This document shows, piece after piece, positions 9,153-17,682 of a stretch of 64,000 nt of DNA. The translations under genes were made by a program, and so were the position numbers. The first letter of the stretch is position 1, and each line of letters starts with the position of its first letter. Under the pieces are notes generated by a model. That model made no database searches and was not told the origin of the DNA. It worked only from the letters and a program-made list of their open reading frames with translations. Source of the stretch: Paenibacillus peoriae. GTDB taxonomy: Bacteria; Bacillota; Bacilli; Paenibacillales; Paenibacillaceae. The stretch spans positions 1,764,001 through 1,828,000 of the forward strand of contig NZ_CP092831.1 of the NCBI RefSeq assembly GCF_022531965.1, written 5' to 3'.

Positions 9153-10004
9153 CTATGCCTTTTTGGCATACATAATACCGATAGTCTGTGGACCACAATG
9201 ACTGGAAATAACACAGCCTGCTGTAGTTAGCAGTACCTCATGTGCGTTCGTTTCTTCTTTCAAGCGAGCTTGCAGCATCAGCGCATCTTCCTCGGCCAAA
9301 GCGTGCACGACAATAATGATATCGTTATCCATCTGATCTCGTTGATTCAGAGCGTTTTGCAGCATCTGATCCAGTGCTTTTTCACGTTTGCCGCGGACTT
9401 TGTAGGCTGGCGTCATTTTTCCGTCAATTACTTTGATCACCGGACGAATTTTGAGAAGACTGCCGATCAGATTTTGCATGCCTGAGCATCTTCCGCCTTT
9501 ATACAGGTATTCAAGTGTATCAATGACAAATTCCGTATCTATTAGCGGCCTGGTTTTCGTCAACATGTCTACAATCTGCTCTATCGTATTGCCGTTGGTT
9601 GCCGCACGAGCAGCTTTCATCACAAGCAGGCCAAAGCCGCACGACAAATTCAAGGAATCAAAAACCGTAATGCGGCCTTCCGGAAATTCGGAGGCAGCGA
9701 GTAGCGCATTCTGGTACGTTGATGATAGCTCGGAAGACAGACTGATATATAAAATGTCGTCCCCTTGTTCTATGTAGGGCGTAAAGGCTTGAATAAAATC
9801 CGACGGAGAAGGTGCGGCGGTACGTGGTAAATGTCCCTCGCGACTTACACGTTGAAATAATTGTTCCGGATGAATGTTCACCCCATCCTGCAATGCTTCA
9901 TCACCAAATACCGTATACAAAGGTACAATGCTAATCTCGTACTGTTGCCGCCAGTGAGTTGGAATATCACTGGTACTGTCGGCAAAAATTTTAATTTTGT
10001 TCAT
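9153..10004 (-). CDS. DegV family fatty-acid-binding protein
   Basis: A 283-residue DegV/FakB-type protein. The N-terminal ADSTSDI motif and the SLSSELSSTYQNA loop are the family's fatty-acid carboxylate-binding elements; length is typical. FakB proteins present exogenous fatty acids to the kinase FakA for phospholipid synthesis. No FakA-like gene is nearby, so the partner must be elsewhere. It is transcribed in the same direction as the gene at 10037-10510 but has its own terminator. Confidence 0.9.
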   Translation of the reverse strand: MNKIKIFADSTSDIPTHWRQQYEISIVPLYTVFGDEALQDGVNIHPEQLFQRVSREGHLPRTAAPSPSDFIQAFTPYIEQGDDILYISLSSELSSTYQNALLAASEFPEGRITVFDSLNLSCGFGLLVMKAARAATNGNTIEQIVDMLTKTRPLIDTEFVIDTLEYLYKGGRCSGMQNLIGSLLKIRPVIKVIDGKMTPAYKVRGKREKALDQMLQNALNQRDQMDNDIIIVVHALAEEDALMLQARLKEETNAHEVLLTTAGCVISSHCGPQTIGIMYAKKA

Positions 10005-10036
10005 ACATTGAATCCTCTCTGTGTGATGCAGAAAAA

Positions 10037-10510
10037 TTATAAAGATTGCACGGAGGAAGGATAGATATCCGCTGTGCTATTCGGAACGGAAAGACCGATG
10101 GCAAGAAGTGCAATAAAGCCTACAATAATAAGTGCATTAATGATTAAGCCTGTAATAGCAAAGGTCTTCTTACGGTTTTTTAACGCAATTCCAATGATAC
10201 CAACGACAAGTCCGCTACAATTCAGCAACAGGCTGCCTAAAAAAATAAAAGGAAGCAATACCGTTCCGGTTTGCTGCAGAGCGATTTCCGGGTTCATCGT
10301 CTGGTATTGGCCGAAATGAGCCAGTAGATTAATAACCATAATAGCCAGAATAGTATATCCGATCAGACTGACAAGCGACATAATAAAAGAAGCAATTCCG
10401 GGACCAGAATGTTTGAGCTTGACCGGAGGCTGGAACACAGGAGATTCTGAAAAAACAGGGTGCTCCTCAGACGCAGCAGGCTTTTGCAAATTAGGATCTT
10501 GGTTACTCAT
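10037..10510 (-). CDS. DUF4190-like small membrane protein
   Basis: A 157-residue protein with a polar N-terminus of about 40 residues followed by three to four hydrophobic segments, matching the DUF4190 layout (GIASFIMSLVSLIGY near the first helix). Function is unknown. The start at 10510 is preferred over the longer frame because AAGGAGTGG lies just upstream of this ATG, while the extra 19 codons lack a ribosome site. Confidence 0.75.
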   Translation of the reverse strand: MSNQDPNLQKPAASEEHPVFSESPVFQPPVKLKHSGPGIASFIMSLVSLIGYTILAIMVINLLAHFGQYQTMNPEIALQQTGTVLLPFIFLGSLLLNCSGLVVGIIGIALKNRKKTFAITGLIINALIIVGFIALLAIGLSVPNSTADIYPSSVQSL

Positions 10511-10729
10511 TTTTTCCACTCCTTGAACATAGTCCGAACAGGTACTAATTTTCCACAAAATAAACAAAAAAGCAAGCCACCCTACACATTACCCTTCAAA
10601 AGACAGGGCCTAATCATCCAATTCTGTATGCGGTCTGTTCACACACGCTGGCTGGTAAACTTCATACGGTTTCGATAAAATAAGAAGAACATTCGGCTAA
10701 AAGGATGAGATGAAAAGGAGTACACAAAC

Positions 10730-11113
10730 ATGCAACGAAAATGGATATTTACGGGATCTATAATGATGATGTTGGCGGTAGCCATTGGAGCGTTCGGGGC
10801 ACATATTGTGAAAGCCCGGATCGACGCGGATGCTTTGGCCGTATATGAAACAGGTGTGAAATATCATATGATTCACGCTGTCGGTTTGCTGATCATTGCG
10901 TTGGCTGCTGGACAGTGGGGGCCTTCCAACCGTCTAAGATGGGCAGCTCGTCTGTTATTGACGGGTATCATTTTGTTTTCTGGTAGCTTGTATGTGCTAA
11001 GTCTGACCGGAATCCGTGTGCTGGGGGCTATCACCCCTCTAGGAGGCGTGTGTTTTATAGCAGGATGGATATTGCTGGCATGGGCTGCCATGGGTCTGAA
11101 GAAAGAGGATTAA
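10730..11113 (+). CDS. DUF423 family membrane protein, YwdK-like
   Basis: A 127-residue protein of four predicted membrane helices with the DUF423 hallmarks GAFGAH near the start, the YHMIHAVGLL segment, and LGAITPLGGVCFIAGW. These small membrane proteins are conserved widely but have no proven function. AAAAGGAG precedes the ATG. It is a single gene closed by its own terminator. Confidence 0.9.
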   Translation: MQRKWIFTGSIMMMLAVAIGAFGAHIVKARIDADALAVYETGVKYHMIHAVGLLIIALAAGQWGPSNRLRWAARLLLTGIILFSGSLYVLSLTGIRVLGAITPLGGVCFIAGWILLAWAAMGLKKED

Positions 11114-11132
11114 AGTTCTTTTCGGATAATAC

Positions 11133-11189
11133 AAAAAAAAGAGAATGGACAAGAAAGACATCATGTTTTTCCTGACCGTTCTCTTTTTT
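11133..11189. terminator. Bidirectional terminator
   Basis: AAAAGAGAAtGG pairs with CCgTTCTCTTTT across a long loop, with A and T tracts, between the converging DUF423 gene and the gene at 11221. Confidence 0.75.
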
Positions 11190-11220
11190 CATGCTTCGTT
11201 TTTTGGTGAAGTATTTACAT

Positions 11221-11769
11221 TTACGATGTGATTTCATCGATCTCATTCATTTTAAAGGAGTACACTTGTTTCTCATCTACATGATACACACTCAGCAGGC
11301 TATTATCATGGTCCAGATTGAGGATGCGGCAAGGAATGCTGCGTTGTCCACCATAGCGGTTTACGATTAACCGTACAAGCGTATTATCATGTATATAGCG
11401 TTTGATCCATTCATACGTACTAAGGTCTTGTTGTGTTGCAGGCTTTGGCTGTACGTGGGATTGTTTGATCTCTTGAACGACTGGCGGCTTGTTCGTAATT
11501 GCGGCTGATTTCTTTTTAGAGAATTTTTCCGCGAGCGTAGCGGCTGCATCAGATGGGCTATTCACGGCTGACTGTTTTTTTAGGTACAGTGCAGCTTCAA
11601 TTAAATTGCCAAGTTCGATACCGGATTGAATCCGGCTATCCGCAATGTGTTCGTTTTGGCTCAAGAGATTAAGCAGGAACTGAAGGGCCTCTACATTCGA
11701 ACGGCCTTTAACTAATACATCTACATTAAATAAATAACTGGTTTCGTCTTGATTTGATTCCTTTTTCAT
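11221..11769 (-). CDS. Conserved hypothetical cytoplasmic protein
   Basis: A 182-residue soluble protein with no signal peptide or membrane segment. The N-terminal half looks like a small alpha/beta unit; a linker rich in Lys, Ala, Gln and Pro (about 85-125) follows, and the last 60 residues (YEWIKRYIHDNTLVRLIVNRYGG onward, written here in part) look like a small beta-barrel. I do not recognise the family. The ATG at 11769 is preferred because GGAGG lies four bases upstream; a longer frame starts at 11790 without a site. Confidence 0.6.
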   Translation of the reverse strand: MKKESNQDETSYLFNVDVLVKGRSNVEALQFLLNLLSQNEHIADSRIQSGIELGNLIEAALYLKKQSAVNSPSDAAATLAEKFSKKKSAAITNKPPVVQEIKQSHVQPKPATQQDLSTYEWIKRYIHDNTLVRLIVNRYGGQRSIPCRILNLDHDNSLLSVYHVDEKQVYSFKMNEIDEITS

Positions 11770-12205
11770 ACATCCTCCAGCCCAAGCCATGGGTAATTAG
11801 TCTTTTATGGTACCTATCAATATATCATTAAAATGTAATCTATCATAGTGCCTAAGGCCCTGTTGTTGGATATTAACAAAAATAAAATCTATATAAAGCT
11901 CTATGTGTAAAATTTTAATGGAGTACACTGGAATTGTACATTTTTTGCATGTGTATACGAATGAGAAAAGTATGTGAGCATCGGATATAGAAAAGCAAAG
12001 ACAGAGTTACATATACAGAGAATAAAGGAGGTAGTGGGTGAAATCAAGTAGTTTAAATTTTAAATATATTACAGTGGAAAAACATAACGGATAAGTATTA
12101 TTCATCCATAGGAAAAGTAAAATCCCCCTTAACGAAAGGGGGACGGGGCATATAAAAAACATAATATATTATAGTAAGTGAAATTAAAGCGAATTTTATT
12201 TTTGA
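11770..12205. other. AT-rich intergenic region with possible 18-codon peptide and hairpin
   Basis: No established gene. At 12038 a GTG preceded by AAAGGAGG opens a frame of only 18 codons, possibly a leader peptide but unsupported otherwise. At 12124-12144 CCCCCTT pairs with AAAGGGGG to form a compact hairpin without a clear T-run; it may end transcription from either side. Confidence 0.35.
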
Positions 12206-12976
12206 TCAAAAGGGGATCCGTTGTGATCGAATAAGGTAGTCATGTTCGACTGCCCAATTCACAAGACCACTCCAGAAATCTTCACAGGCTGAAATGATCT
12301 TCGCTGGTTCAGCTAAATCTCCGGACATAACCAACTTAACTACATGATCGAATCCTTCTGGACGACTCGGCAGTTCCAGGGCCTCCGGTAGAACCATTGA
12401 ACCCGTTGAGAAAAGCTTCTGATTATGCAACCCAACTAACATAGCCCCATATTGAGCAAACTGCATTACCAAGTACGGCAAGTAGGTAAGAGGACCATGT
12501 ACACGGATATTTCTAAGCTTTCCTATAAACTCGTACATTTCACCTACAAGCACTTCGTTGATGGCATGCCTGAAATCTTCCTTTGTGGGGGATTCGGCAG
12601 CTTCCTTTAATATAGAAAAAAAGTCTTCAGGATCATACAGACGAAGTGGGGAAAAGAAGGGGCCATGTGTCAACGGCCATTCGCCCTCAACAGTAGAGGC
12701 AATTTTAAGAAGAACGTCTGAACTACAGACGTTCACCTCCGCTTTCCAGGGTCCCGCTGACCATTCATGGCTAAATTCTACGGGGCCGTTTGATTCACTT
12801 AGTACACAAAACATTTCAATGTCCGAGAAAGGGCCGTCAGTACCTTTGGCAACAGATCCATAGACCCCTATAGCCAGAATTTTGTCTCTATATACTTCAT
12901 GTAACCTCGCAGCTATATCGTGGCAAGTCTGAAGTCTCTCACTTCGAGAAATGTTGACAGGTCCATTCATGTTCAT
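12206..12976 (-). CDS. Aminoglycoside nucleotidyltransferase, ANT(4') (KNTase)-like
   Basis: A 256-residue protein that resembles ANT(4')-Ia/kanamycin nucleotidyltransferase along its whole length. Shared landmarks include GVYGSVAKGTDGPFSDIEM (nucleotidyltransferase GS...DxE core), FSHEW, WPLTHG, RNIRVHGP, GLH and the C-terminal RIPF. The family adenylylates the 4'-hydroxyl of kanamycin-type aminoglycosides. The GGAGGATAC site precedes the ATG. It stands alone with long flanks, so this looks like a resident chromosomal resistance determinant rather than a mobile one; actual resistance is inferred from homology. Confidence 0.88.
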   Translation of the reverse strand: MNMNGPVNISRSERLQTCHDIAARLHEVYRDKILAIGVYGSVAKGTDGPFSDIEMFCVLSESNGPVEFSHEWSAGPWKAEVNVCSSDVLLKIASTVEGEWPLTHGPFFSPLRLYDPEDFFSILKEAAESPTKEDFRHAINEVLVGEMYEFIGKLRNIRVHGPLTYLPYLVMQFAQYGAMLVGLHNQKLFSTGSMVLPEALELPSRPEGFDHVVKLVMSGDLAEPAKIISACEDFWSGLVNWAVEHDYLIRSQRIPF

Positions 12977-13584
12977 TAGTATCCTCCTCTGTTTTATTAG
13001 GGTGAGTTGAAACTAAAACATGGATGGAGGAGCTCGGGCTTAACGGGGGACATTTTTTCGATTCATTCGAATTCCTCCCAAGCGATTTTGTTATGGGGAT
13101 TGTACCCAAACGGGTTTATTTTAGCAAGCATGTTGCCTTTTCTATCTTGCTTACGGCTATGATAGGGCGGTTATAGGGTGAATCCATAGCTGAAAATTGT
13201 TGCTGGAGAGCTGTGGAAAATAGCGGCAAGTTTAATGCATATATTTTATGAGTAAAGCGATGATCTGAAGAAGTTATTTTTTAAGGGAACTAGAAAAATT
13301 ATGGTCAATAATTTTCTTTTCTCGAATCAATCTTCGTAAACCCAATACTTGTGCCCTACGCTATAGCACTTGGATGGGACTAGCCCAGAAAGAAACAGAT
13401 GAAAACGGGACAGGCTGATCTTCTCATAGCTGAACTAGGCATAGAGGAATGAGTCATATGTTCAGACCTCGAGGGCAACAAAAACTCAAGGTCTTTTTTA
13501 TATGGATCGAGTGAGAGAAAAAATGCAGATTAGGAGTCTTAGAAGCAAGACAAACAAAAGCCAGACCTAAAAGGAGGGGAACGC
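12977..13584. other. Long intergenic leader upstream of the sigma-factor operon
   Basis: About 600 bases without a supported gene. Short frames are stop-ridden. The notable element is a strong terminator hairpin at 13464-13498, which lies 85 bases before the sigma-factor start and would stop transcripts entering that operon or act as an attenuator. No riboswitch class could be matched. Confidence 0.45.
13464..13499 (+). terminator. Terminator or attenuator before the ECF sigma gene
   Basis: AGACCTCGAG pairs with CTCAAGGTCT and is followed by TTTTTTT. No gene precedes it in the same direction within 500 bases, so it may be part of a leader. Confidence 0.7.
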
Positions 13585-14166
13585 GTGGAGCTGACAGACG
13601 ATCATTCAATTATTGAAGCTGTACTAAAAGGCAATAAACAAGCGTACGCGGGCATTGTCCGGCGCTATCAGAATAAGCTTTACGGATTGTTCCGCAAGAT
13701 GGGGTCTTCCGAAGCGGATGCTCAGGATCTGACTCAGGAGACACTACTTAAAGCCTATCGTAAACTGGGAGCGCATAACCCGACGCAGAGTTTTGCCGGT
13801 TGGATGTATACAATTGCTGTCAATTTGCAGAAGGACCGTGGACGCCGAAAAGATCCAAAGTCTCTGACACAGGAAGATACATATGAACGTGAAACACCTG
13901 AATCGAAGTTGCTGCAAAAGGAACTGCGTTTCGAATTGGATTGCTTGTTAGAGACGCTGCCCGAGCATTATCGACTTGTGTTGATTCTGCGCTACACCAA
14001 CCAACTGAGTCACAAGGAGATCGCTGGTATTACTGGCATGTCGGTTCGGCAGGTTAACAACGCCGTCCACCGTGCTAAAATCAGTCTGCGCAAAACCGTA
14101 GAAGCCAAGGAGGGGCAACGTTATGAGAGTCTGGGATCGTACAACAACGAAAAAAGCCAATCTTGA
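13585..14166 (+). CDS. ECF-type RNA polymerase sigma factor
   Basis: A 193-residue sigma-70 family ECF protein with region 2 (about 22-92, including DAQDLTQETLLKAYR) and region 4 (about 125-180, including LPEHYRLVLILRY and a helix-turn-helix SHKEIAGITGMS). The GTG start has AAAAGGAGGGG upstream. It overlaps by 44 bases with the membrane-protein gene at 14123, an arrangement typical of a sigma factor and its anti-sigma factor. The inducing signal is unknown; envelope stress is a common theme. Confidence 0.93.
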   Translation: MELTDDHSIIEAVLKGNKQAYAGIVRRYQNKLYGLFRKMGSSEADAQDLTQETLLKAYRKLGAHNPTQSFAGWMYTIAVNLQKDRGRRKDPKSLTQEDTYERETPESKLLQKELRFELDCLLETLPEHYRLVLILRYTNQLSHKEIAGITGMSVRQVNNAVHRAKISLRKTVEAKEGQRYESLGSYNNEKSQS

Positions 14167-15820
14167 AACAGAGGACGGCAAATCGACGATAGAAGACAGA
14201 AACTGGGAAATTTTGTTGTTTCACGAAAGGCTATCTAATGAGTTTACCGACCAGGTGATGCTGGCGCTGGAAGGAATCGAGATCGAACCAGCTGACAGAG
14301 CCGACGCGAGCGATCATGATGTATCCAGATACTCTCCGAGCGAGCAACCAGCGGAAACGGAGGCACAGATCTTGACGGGACCGACTGAATACAGGAATCG
14401 GCAACAGAACGCAGCCGCGTACGATGACACGTCCATCGTCGCCCAGGTGAAACATTACCGCGCTGCCAGACGCACTTCACAGTTTAAAGTATGGAGTTTG
14501 GTGGTCGCCGTCGTTGTATTTGTGGTTAGCACACTGCTGTATACGCAGCCGACTCTTGCAGATATGGTGAGGTCGCTGTTTGCGAAAGACAGCTATGTGG
14601 ATAATGGCATGAAGAAGGTCCGTGAAGCAGGACTGGTACAGATTTCGGGTGCCAGTGCTAAAGATCAGGGTTACACTCTGAAAGTCAACGAACTTATCGC
14701 CGATTCGACTAGAATGATTATCGGAATCGAAGTTTTCGATGTCGAAGGAAATGCTGTAACCGGGGATTTTAGTATTCAAGATGTCGATTTCAGCCTCTTT
14801 GATAACCAGAGAGGTGATGTTGGCGCTGTTCCTTTTGAAGTAAGCACAGGGGGCAACGAGAATATTAGTAGGATTGAGTTCGACTTTATGCGGCCGGTAC
14901 TGACCGACAAGCTGCAGCTTAGTGCACATATCCGTGAATTGAGGCTGTATGCGGACAAACTTAATGTGGAAGCTCCTATTAAAACGGTAAAAGGAGATTG
15001 GAGACTGGATGTGGAGGCAGATCTAACCAAAGCCAAAGCGCAAACGTTGCTGACTCCGATTGATAAAACGTATGAGACGCCAAGCGGCTTACGTATTCAC
15101 ATGCAGGGAGCTACCCGGACGCCGAGCGGCGGATCATTGGAATATACTACAGAGTTGACCCCAGAAGCCGCAGACCGAGCGCTGAACGGACAAAGCGGGT
15201 TCCACGAGCTTAAGTATCATCTGGAAGATGCACACGGGAAATGGCTTGGGGATAACAGAGACCCTGAATTCGGACGTCGATCTGGATTGGACCGTTGGAG
15301 TGGCAAGACGCACTGGTTCTACCAGTTTAATGATTTTGCCTATGATAAGCAGCAAATTCGATTCGTATTGGACGGCTATATAATTCGAGAGAGAAGCGAG
15401 GCGTCGGTCGTGCTCGACCCGGCTCAAACTTCAGCTGTGCATCCCGTTAAATTCGAAGACTCGGGTGATGCTTATCTGTTCAAGGGGCTCAAACTTCGTT
15501 CCAACAGTTCTAATTCGGGCAAAATGTATGCGACCATTCCGATAGGCGGTATCTTCAGTAGTCCTAACTTCACGCAAGACATTTGGGTTGCCGTTGACGA
15601 AAATAATAAGGAGTATTCGATGTTTTTTGGCGGAGGCTACACAACAGATCGTTCAGGTGTAATCGAGCTGCAGGAGGATGCCGGATATTTCGTTGATGGG
15701 CTAAATCAAATGCCGAAACAGCTCACGCTAAAACGAAAGGTCGTCAACCATTTGTACAAGGATGCCGATTGGTCGTTTGTCATACCGCAAACGGGAACGA
15801 ACGGCGTCATCCTGAAATAA
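14123..15820 (+). CDS. DUF4179-like membrane protein, probable anti-sigma partner
   Basis: A 565-residue single-pass protein: a cytoplasmic N-terminal region of about 115 residues, one membrane helix (about 122-142), and a large extracellular part in which the first 80 residues resemble DUF4179 (VRSLFAKDSYVDNG...). In Firmicutes such proteins are encoded directly after ECF sigma genes and are thought to hold the sigma factor at the membrane. CAAGGAGGGG precedes the ATG, which lies within the sigma gene, so the pair is probably translationally coupled. The anti-sigma role is inferred from context. Confidence 0.8.
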   Translation: MRVWDRTTTKKANLETEDGKSTIEDRNWEILLFHERLSNEFTDQVMLALEGIEIEPADRADASDHDVSRYSPSEQPAETEAQILTGPTEYRNRQQNAAAYDDTSIVAQVKHYRAARRTSQFKVWSLVVAVVVFVVSTLLYTQPTLADMVRSLFAKDSYVDNGMKKVREAGLVQISGASAKDQGYTLKVNELIADSTRMIIGIEVFDVEGNAVTGDFSIQDVDFSLFDNQRGDVGAVPFEVSTGGNENISRIEFDFMRPVLTDKLQLSAHIRELRLYADKLNVEAPIKTVKGDWRLDVEADLTKAKAQTLLTPIDKTYETPSGLRIHMQGATRTPSGGSLEYTTELTPEAADRALNGQSGFHELKYHLEDAHGKWLGDNRDPEFGRRSGLDRWSGKTHWFYQFNDFAYDKQQIRFVLDGYIIRERSEASVVLDPAQTSAVHPVKFEDSGDAYLFKGLKLRSNSSNSGKMYATIPIGGIFSSPNFTQDIWVAVDENNKEYSMFFGGGYTTDRSGVIELQEDAGYFVDGLNQMPKQLTLKRKVVNHLYKDADWSFVIPQTGTNGVILK

Positions 15821-15937
15821 GCAAGCGGGTATGTATCGAGGTTGATGGATGAGAAGCGTTTTTGGTATGCTCCCTTGGTGCAAAGTAGCTATGACAAGAA
15901 AGAGCCTGAATCATACCCTGTAACCAAGGAATTTATA

Positions 15938-15963
15938 ACAGAGGGCCGAATGGGCCCTCTGTT
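15938..15963. terminator. Terminator between converging genes
   Basis: AACAGAGGGCC pairs with GGGCCCTCTGTT around a four-base loop. It lies between the anti-sigma gene and the minus-strand IF-3 paralogue. Confidence 0.75.
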
Positions 15964-16005
15964 TCCTACGGTCTAAGTGACTGGTCCAATTTACTGATTC
16001 GCCAT

Positions 16006-16518
16006 TCAGCGAGGGTTTAATTTCACTTGTGAGCCCTTGCCGCCCGTCTGGATTCCAGTATCCTTCACTCCGGCTTCCTTCAAATCGATTAGTAGCCGCT
16101 CTAGTACCGCTTTGGCGACAGGCGCTTCTTTTGCACCAGACGCTTTAACGACCAGCTGCACCGGTTTGCCGGAACGCAGATGTTTGTCTGCCTGACGCAG
16201 CTTCGTGTCGTAATCATGTTCCTCAATATGAGCAGTGAAGCGAAGCTCCTTGATCTTTTCTTTGCCGCTGTTTTTTGCGGCTCGGCCGACATTTTTGCTT
16301 GCTGCGGCTTCTTTTTGCGCCAGCGCTTTTCCTTTACCCTTCGCGACCAAGCTACAGGGTGGTGGACTGCTCATCAATGAGGTGCAGACCAGGTCCACCC
16401 CTTTGGATCGGGCCATAGCCAAGGCTTCTGACTTGGATACAACGCCGAGCTTCTCCCCTGCGAGTCCAGTGAGTACCACTTCGTCAGCTTTAATTTGCTC
16501 GTTGATTAATACCGCCAC
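16006..16518 (-). CDS. Divergent translation initiation factor IF-3 paralogue
   Basis: A 170-residue protein with the two-part IF-3 plan: an N-terminal domain starting AVLINEQIKADEV and continuing EKLGVVSKSEALAMA, a charged linker (about 70-95), and a C-terminal domain opening with KELRFTAHIEEHDYDTKLRQA. It is shorter and more divergent than normal InfC: the signature PPVCRIMDYGKY-type loop reads PPPCSLVAKGKG, and the C-terminal core is altered. It is not in an infC-rpmI-rplT cluster, so it is likely a paralogue rather than the main factor. GTG at 16518 is chosen because GGGAGG lies ten bases upstream; the upstream 29 codons of the open frame are not needed. Confidence 0.8.
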   Translation of the reverse strand: MAVLINEQIKADEVVLTGLAGEKLGVVSKSEALAMARSKGVDLVCTSLMSSPPPCSLVAKGKGKALAQKEAAASKNVGRAAKNSGKEKIKELRFTAHIEEHDYDTKLRQADKHLRSGKPVQLVVKASGAKEAPVAKAVLERLLIDLKEAGVKDTGIQTGGKGSQVKLNPR

Positions 16519-16542
16519 GTAAATGAAGCCTCCCTTAAACAA

Positions 16543-16581
16543 TGATAAAGCTATCATATACGGAACCTGTTTGCGATTCAA
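16543..16581 (-). promoter_or_regulatory. Promoter of the IF-3 paralogue with dyad over the -10
   Basis: On the minus strand TTGAAT and TATGAT are separated by 17 bases, a good housekeeping promoter. The palindrome TGATAAAGCTATCA (16543-16556) overlaps the -10, a plausible operator position. Confidence 0.5.
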
Positions 16582-16598
16582 TTTTAGATTTATCTGTA

Positions 16599-16651
16599 TT
16601 GACAAAAGTCACTAAGCCCTATAATCTTTTACTGATAATGATTATCATTTT
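16599..16651 (+). promoter_or_regulatory. Promoter and Fur box of the siderophore uptake genes
   Basis: TTGACA (16599-16604) and TATAAT (16620-16625) are 15 bases apart. Immediately downstream, TGATAATGATTATCATTTT (16633-16651) is an almost perfect Fur box, placed to block transcription when iron is plentiful. Confidence 0.88.
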
Positions 16652-16686
16652 CCAATGCAATATACATACAGGGGTGATTGAGAGAA

Positions 16687-17682
16687 ATGAAAAAGATGTT
16701 GAATAGCCTATTATTATTTGTAGTTTTTACTATTGTATTGGCGGGCTGCGGTGCGGCTGGGGATAGCTCGAAGACGGAAGGTACTGCAGGGTCTGAGCAG
16801 ACATCCACAACGGCTGGTCCGGTTACGGTTAAGGATGACCATGGGGAAGTCAAGCTGGACAAGCCAGCGGAACGTGTAGTTGTACTCGAATGGACGTTTA
16901 CCGAGGACCTCATTGCACTTGGCGTACAGCCTGTCGGTAATGCGGACAATGAAAACTACAAGCTGTGGGTAACACCGGAGGCGAAGCTGGCTGATACCGT
17001 AACTGATATCGGCACACGGGGCGAACCGAATCTAGAAGCGATTGCGGCGCTTAAGCCGGATCTTATTATCTCCAACGCCGATAACAATGCAGCGATCTAT
17101 GCACAGCTTAAGGGGATAGCACCGACAATAGAATTCGATCCTTACAAGGGGAACGGCTATGATTACGACCGTATGGTCGAAATTTTCAAGCAAGTCGCTG
17201 TGGCTACCGGAAAAACGGAACAGGCTGATAAGGTCCTAAGCGAACTTGACCAGCACTATGTAGAGGCAAAGGCAACATTGGAGAAAGCGGGCAAAGCAGA
17301 CTTTCACTATGCGCTAACACAGGCCTTCACAGCTCAAAATGCTGCCAGTCTGCGAATGTTCAAGGAAAATTCGGTTGTAGTGGGAACGCTCGCGAAAATC
17401 GGCATGGTGAACGACTGGAAGTCGGACAAGACCGAGAAATACGGGTTTAGCACCGTTGGTATTGAAGCTCTTCCTGCTGTACAGGATAGTAATTTTATCT
17501 ACATTACGCAAAAGACGGACGATGTATTTGGAGCCGCAATGAAGAACAACTCCGTATGGAACGGACTAAACTTTGTCAAAGAAAAACGAACCTATCCACT
17601 GGACGGTACAACATGGACGTTCGGCGGCCCGATCTCATCTAAAGTACTCGTTGATCAGGTAGTCGGAGCTCTGACGAAATGA
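16687..17682 (+). CDS. Iron-siderophore ABC transporter substrate-binding lipoprotein
   Basis: A 331-residue lipoprotein of the FecB/FeuA class: signal peptide with lipobox LAGC (Cys21), a Ser/Thr-rich tether, and a periplasmic-binding domain starting near VTVKDDHGEVKL. It would sit on the outer face of the membrane and deliver ferric siderophore to the permease encoded next. ATG at 16687 is preferred over TTG at 16678, which is too close to the GGGGTGA site. The stop overlaps the permease start by four bases (ATGA). A Fur box lies 36 bases upstream. Confidence 0.93.
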   Translation: MKKMLNSLLLFVVFTIVLAGCGAAGDSSKTEGTAGSEQTSTTAGPVTVKDDHGEVKLDKPAERVVVLEWTFTEDLIALGVQPVGNADNENYKLWVTPEAKLADTVTDIGTRGEPNLEAIAALKPDLIISNADNNAAIYAQLKGIAPTIEFDPYKGNGYDYDRMVEIFKQVAVATGKTEQADKVLSELDQHYVEAKATLEKAGKADFHYALTQAFTAQNAASLRMFKENSVVVGTLAKIGMVNDWKSDKTEKYGFSTVGIEALPAVQDSNFIYITQKTDDVFGAAMKNNSVWNGLNFVKEKRTYPLDGTTWTFGGPISSKVLVDQVVGALTK

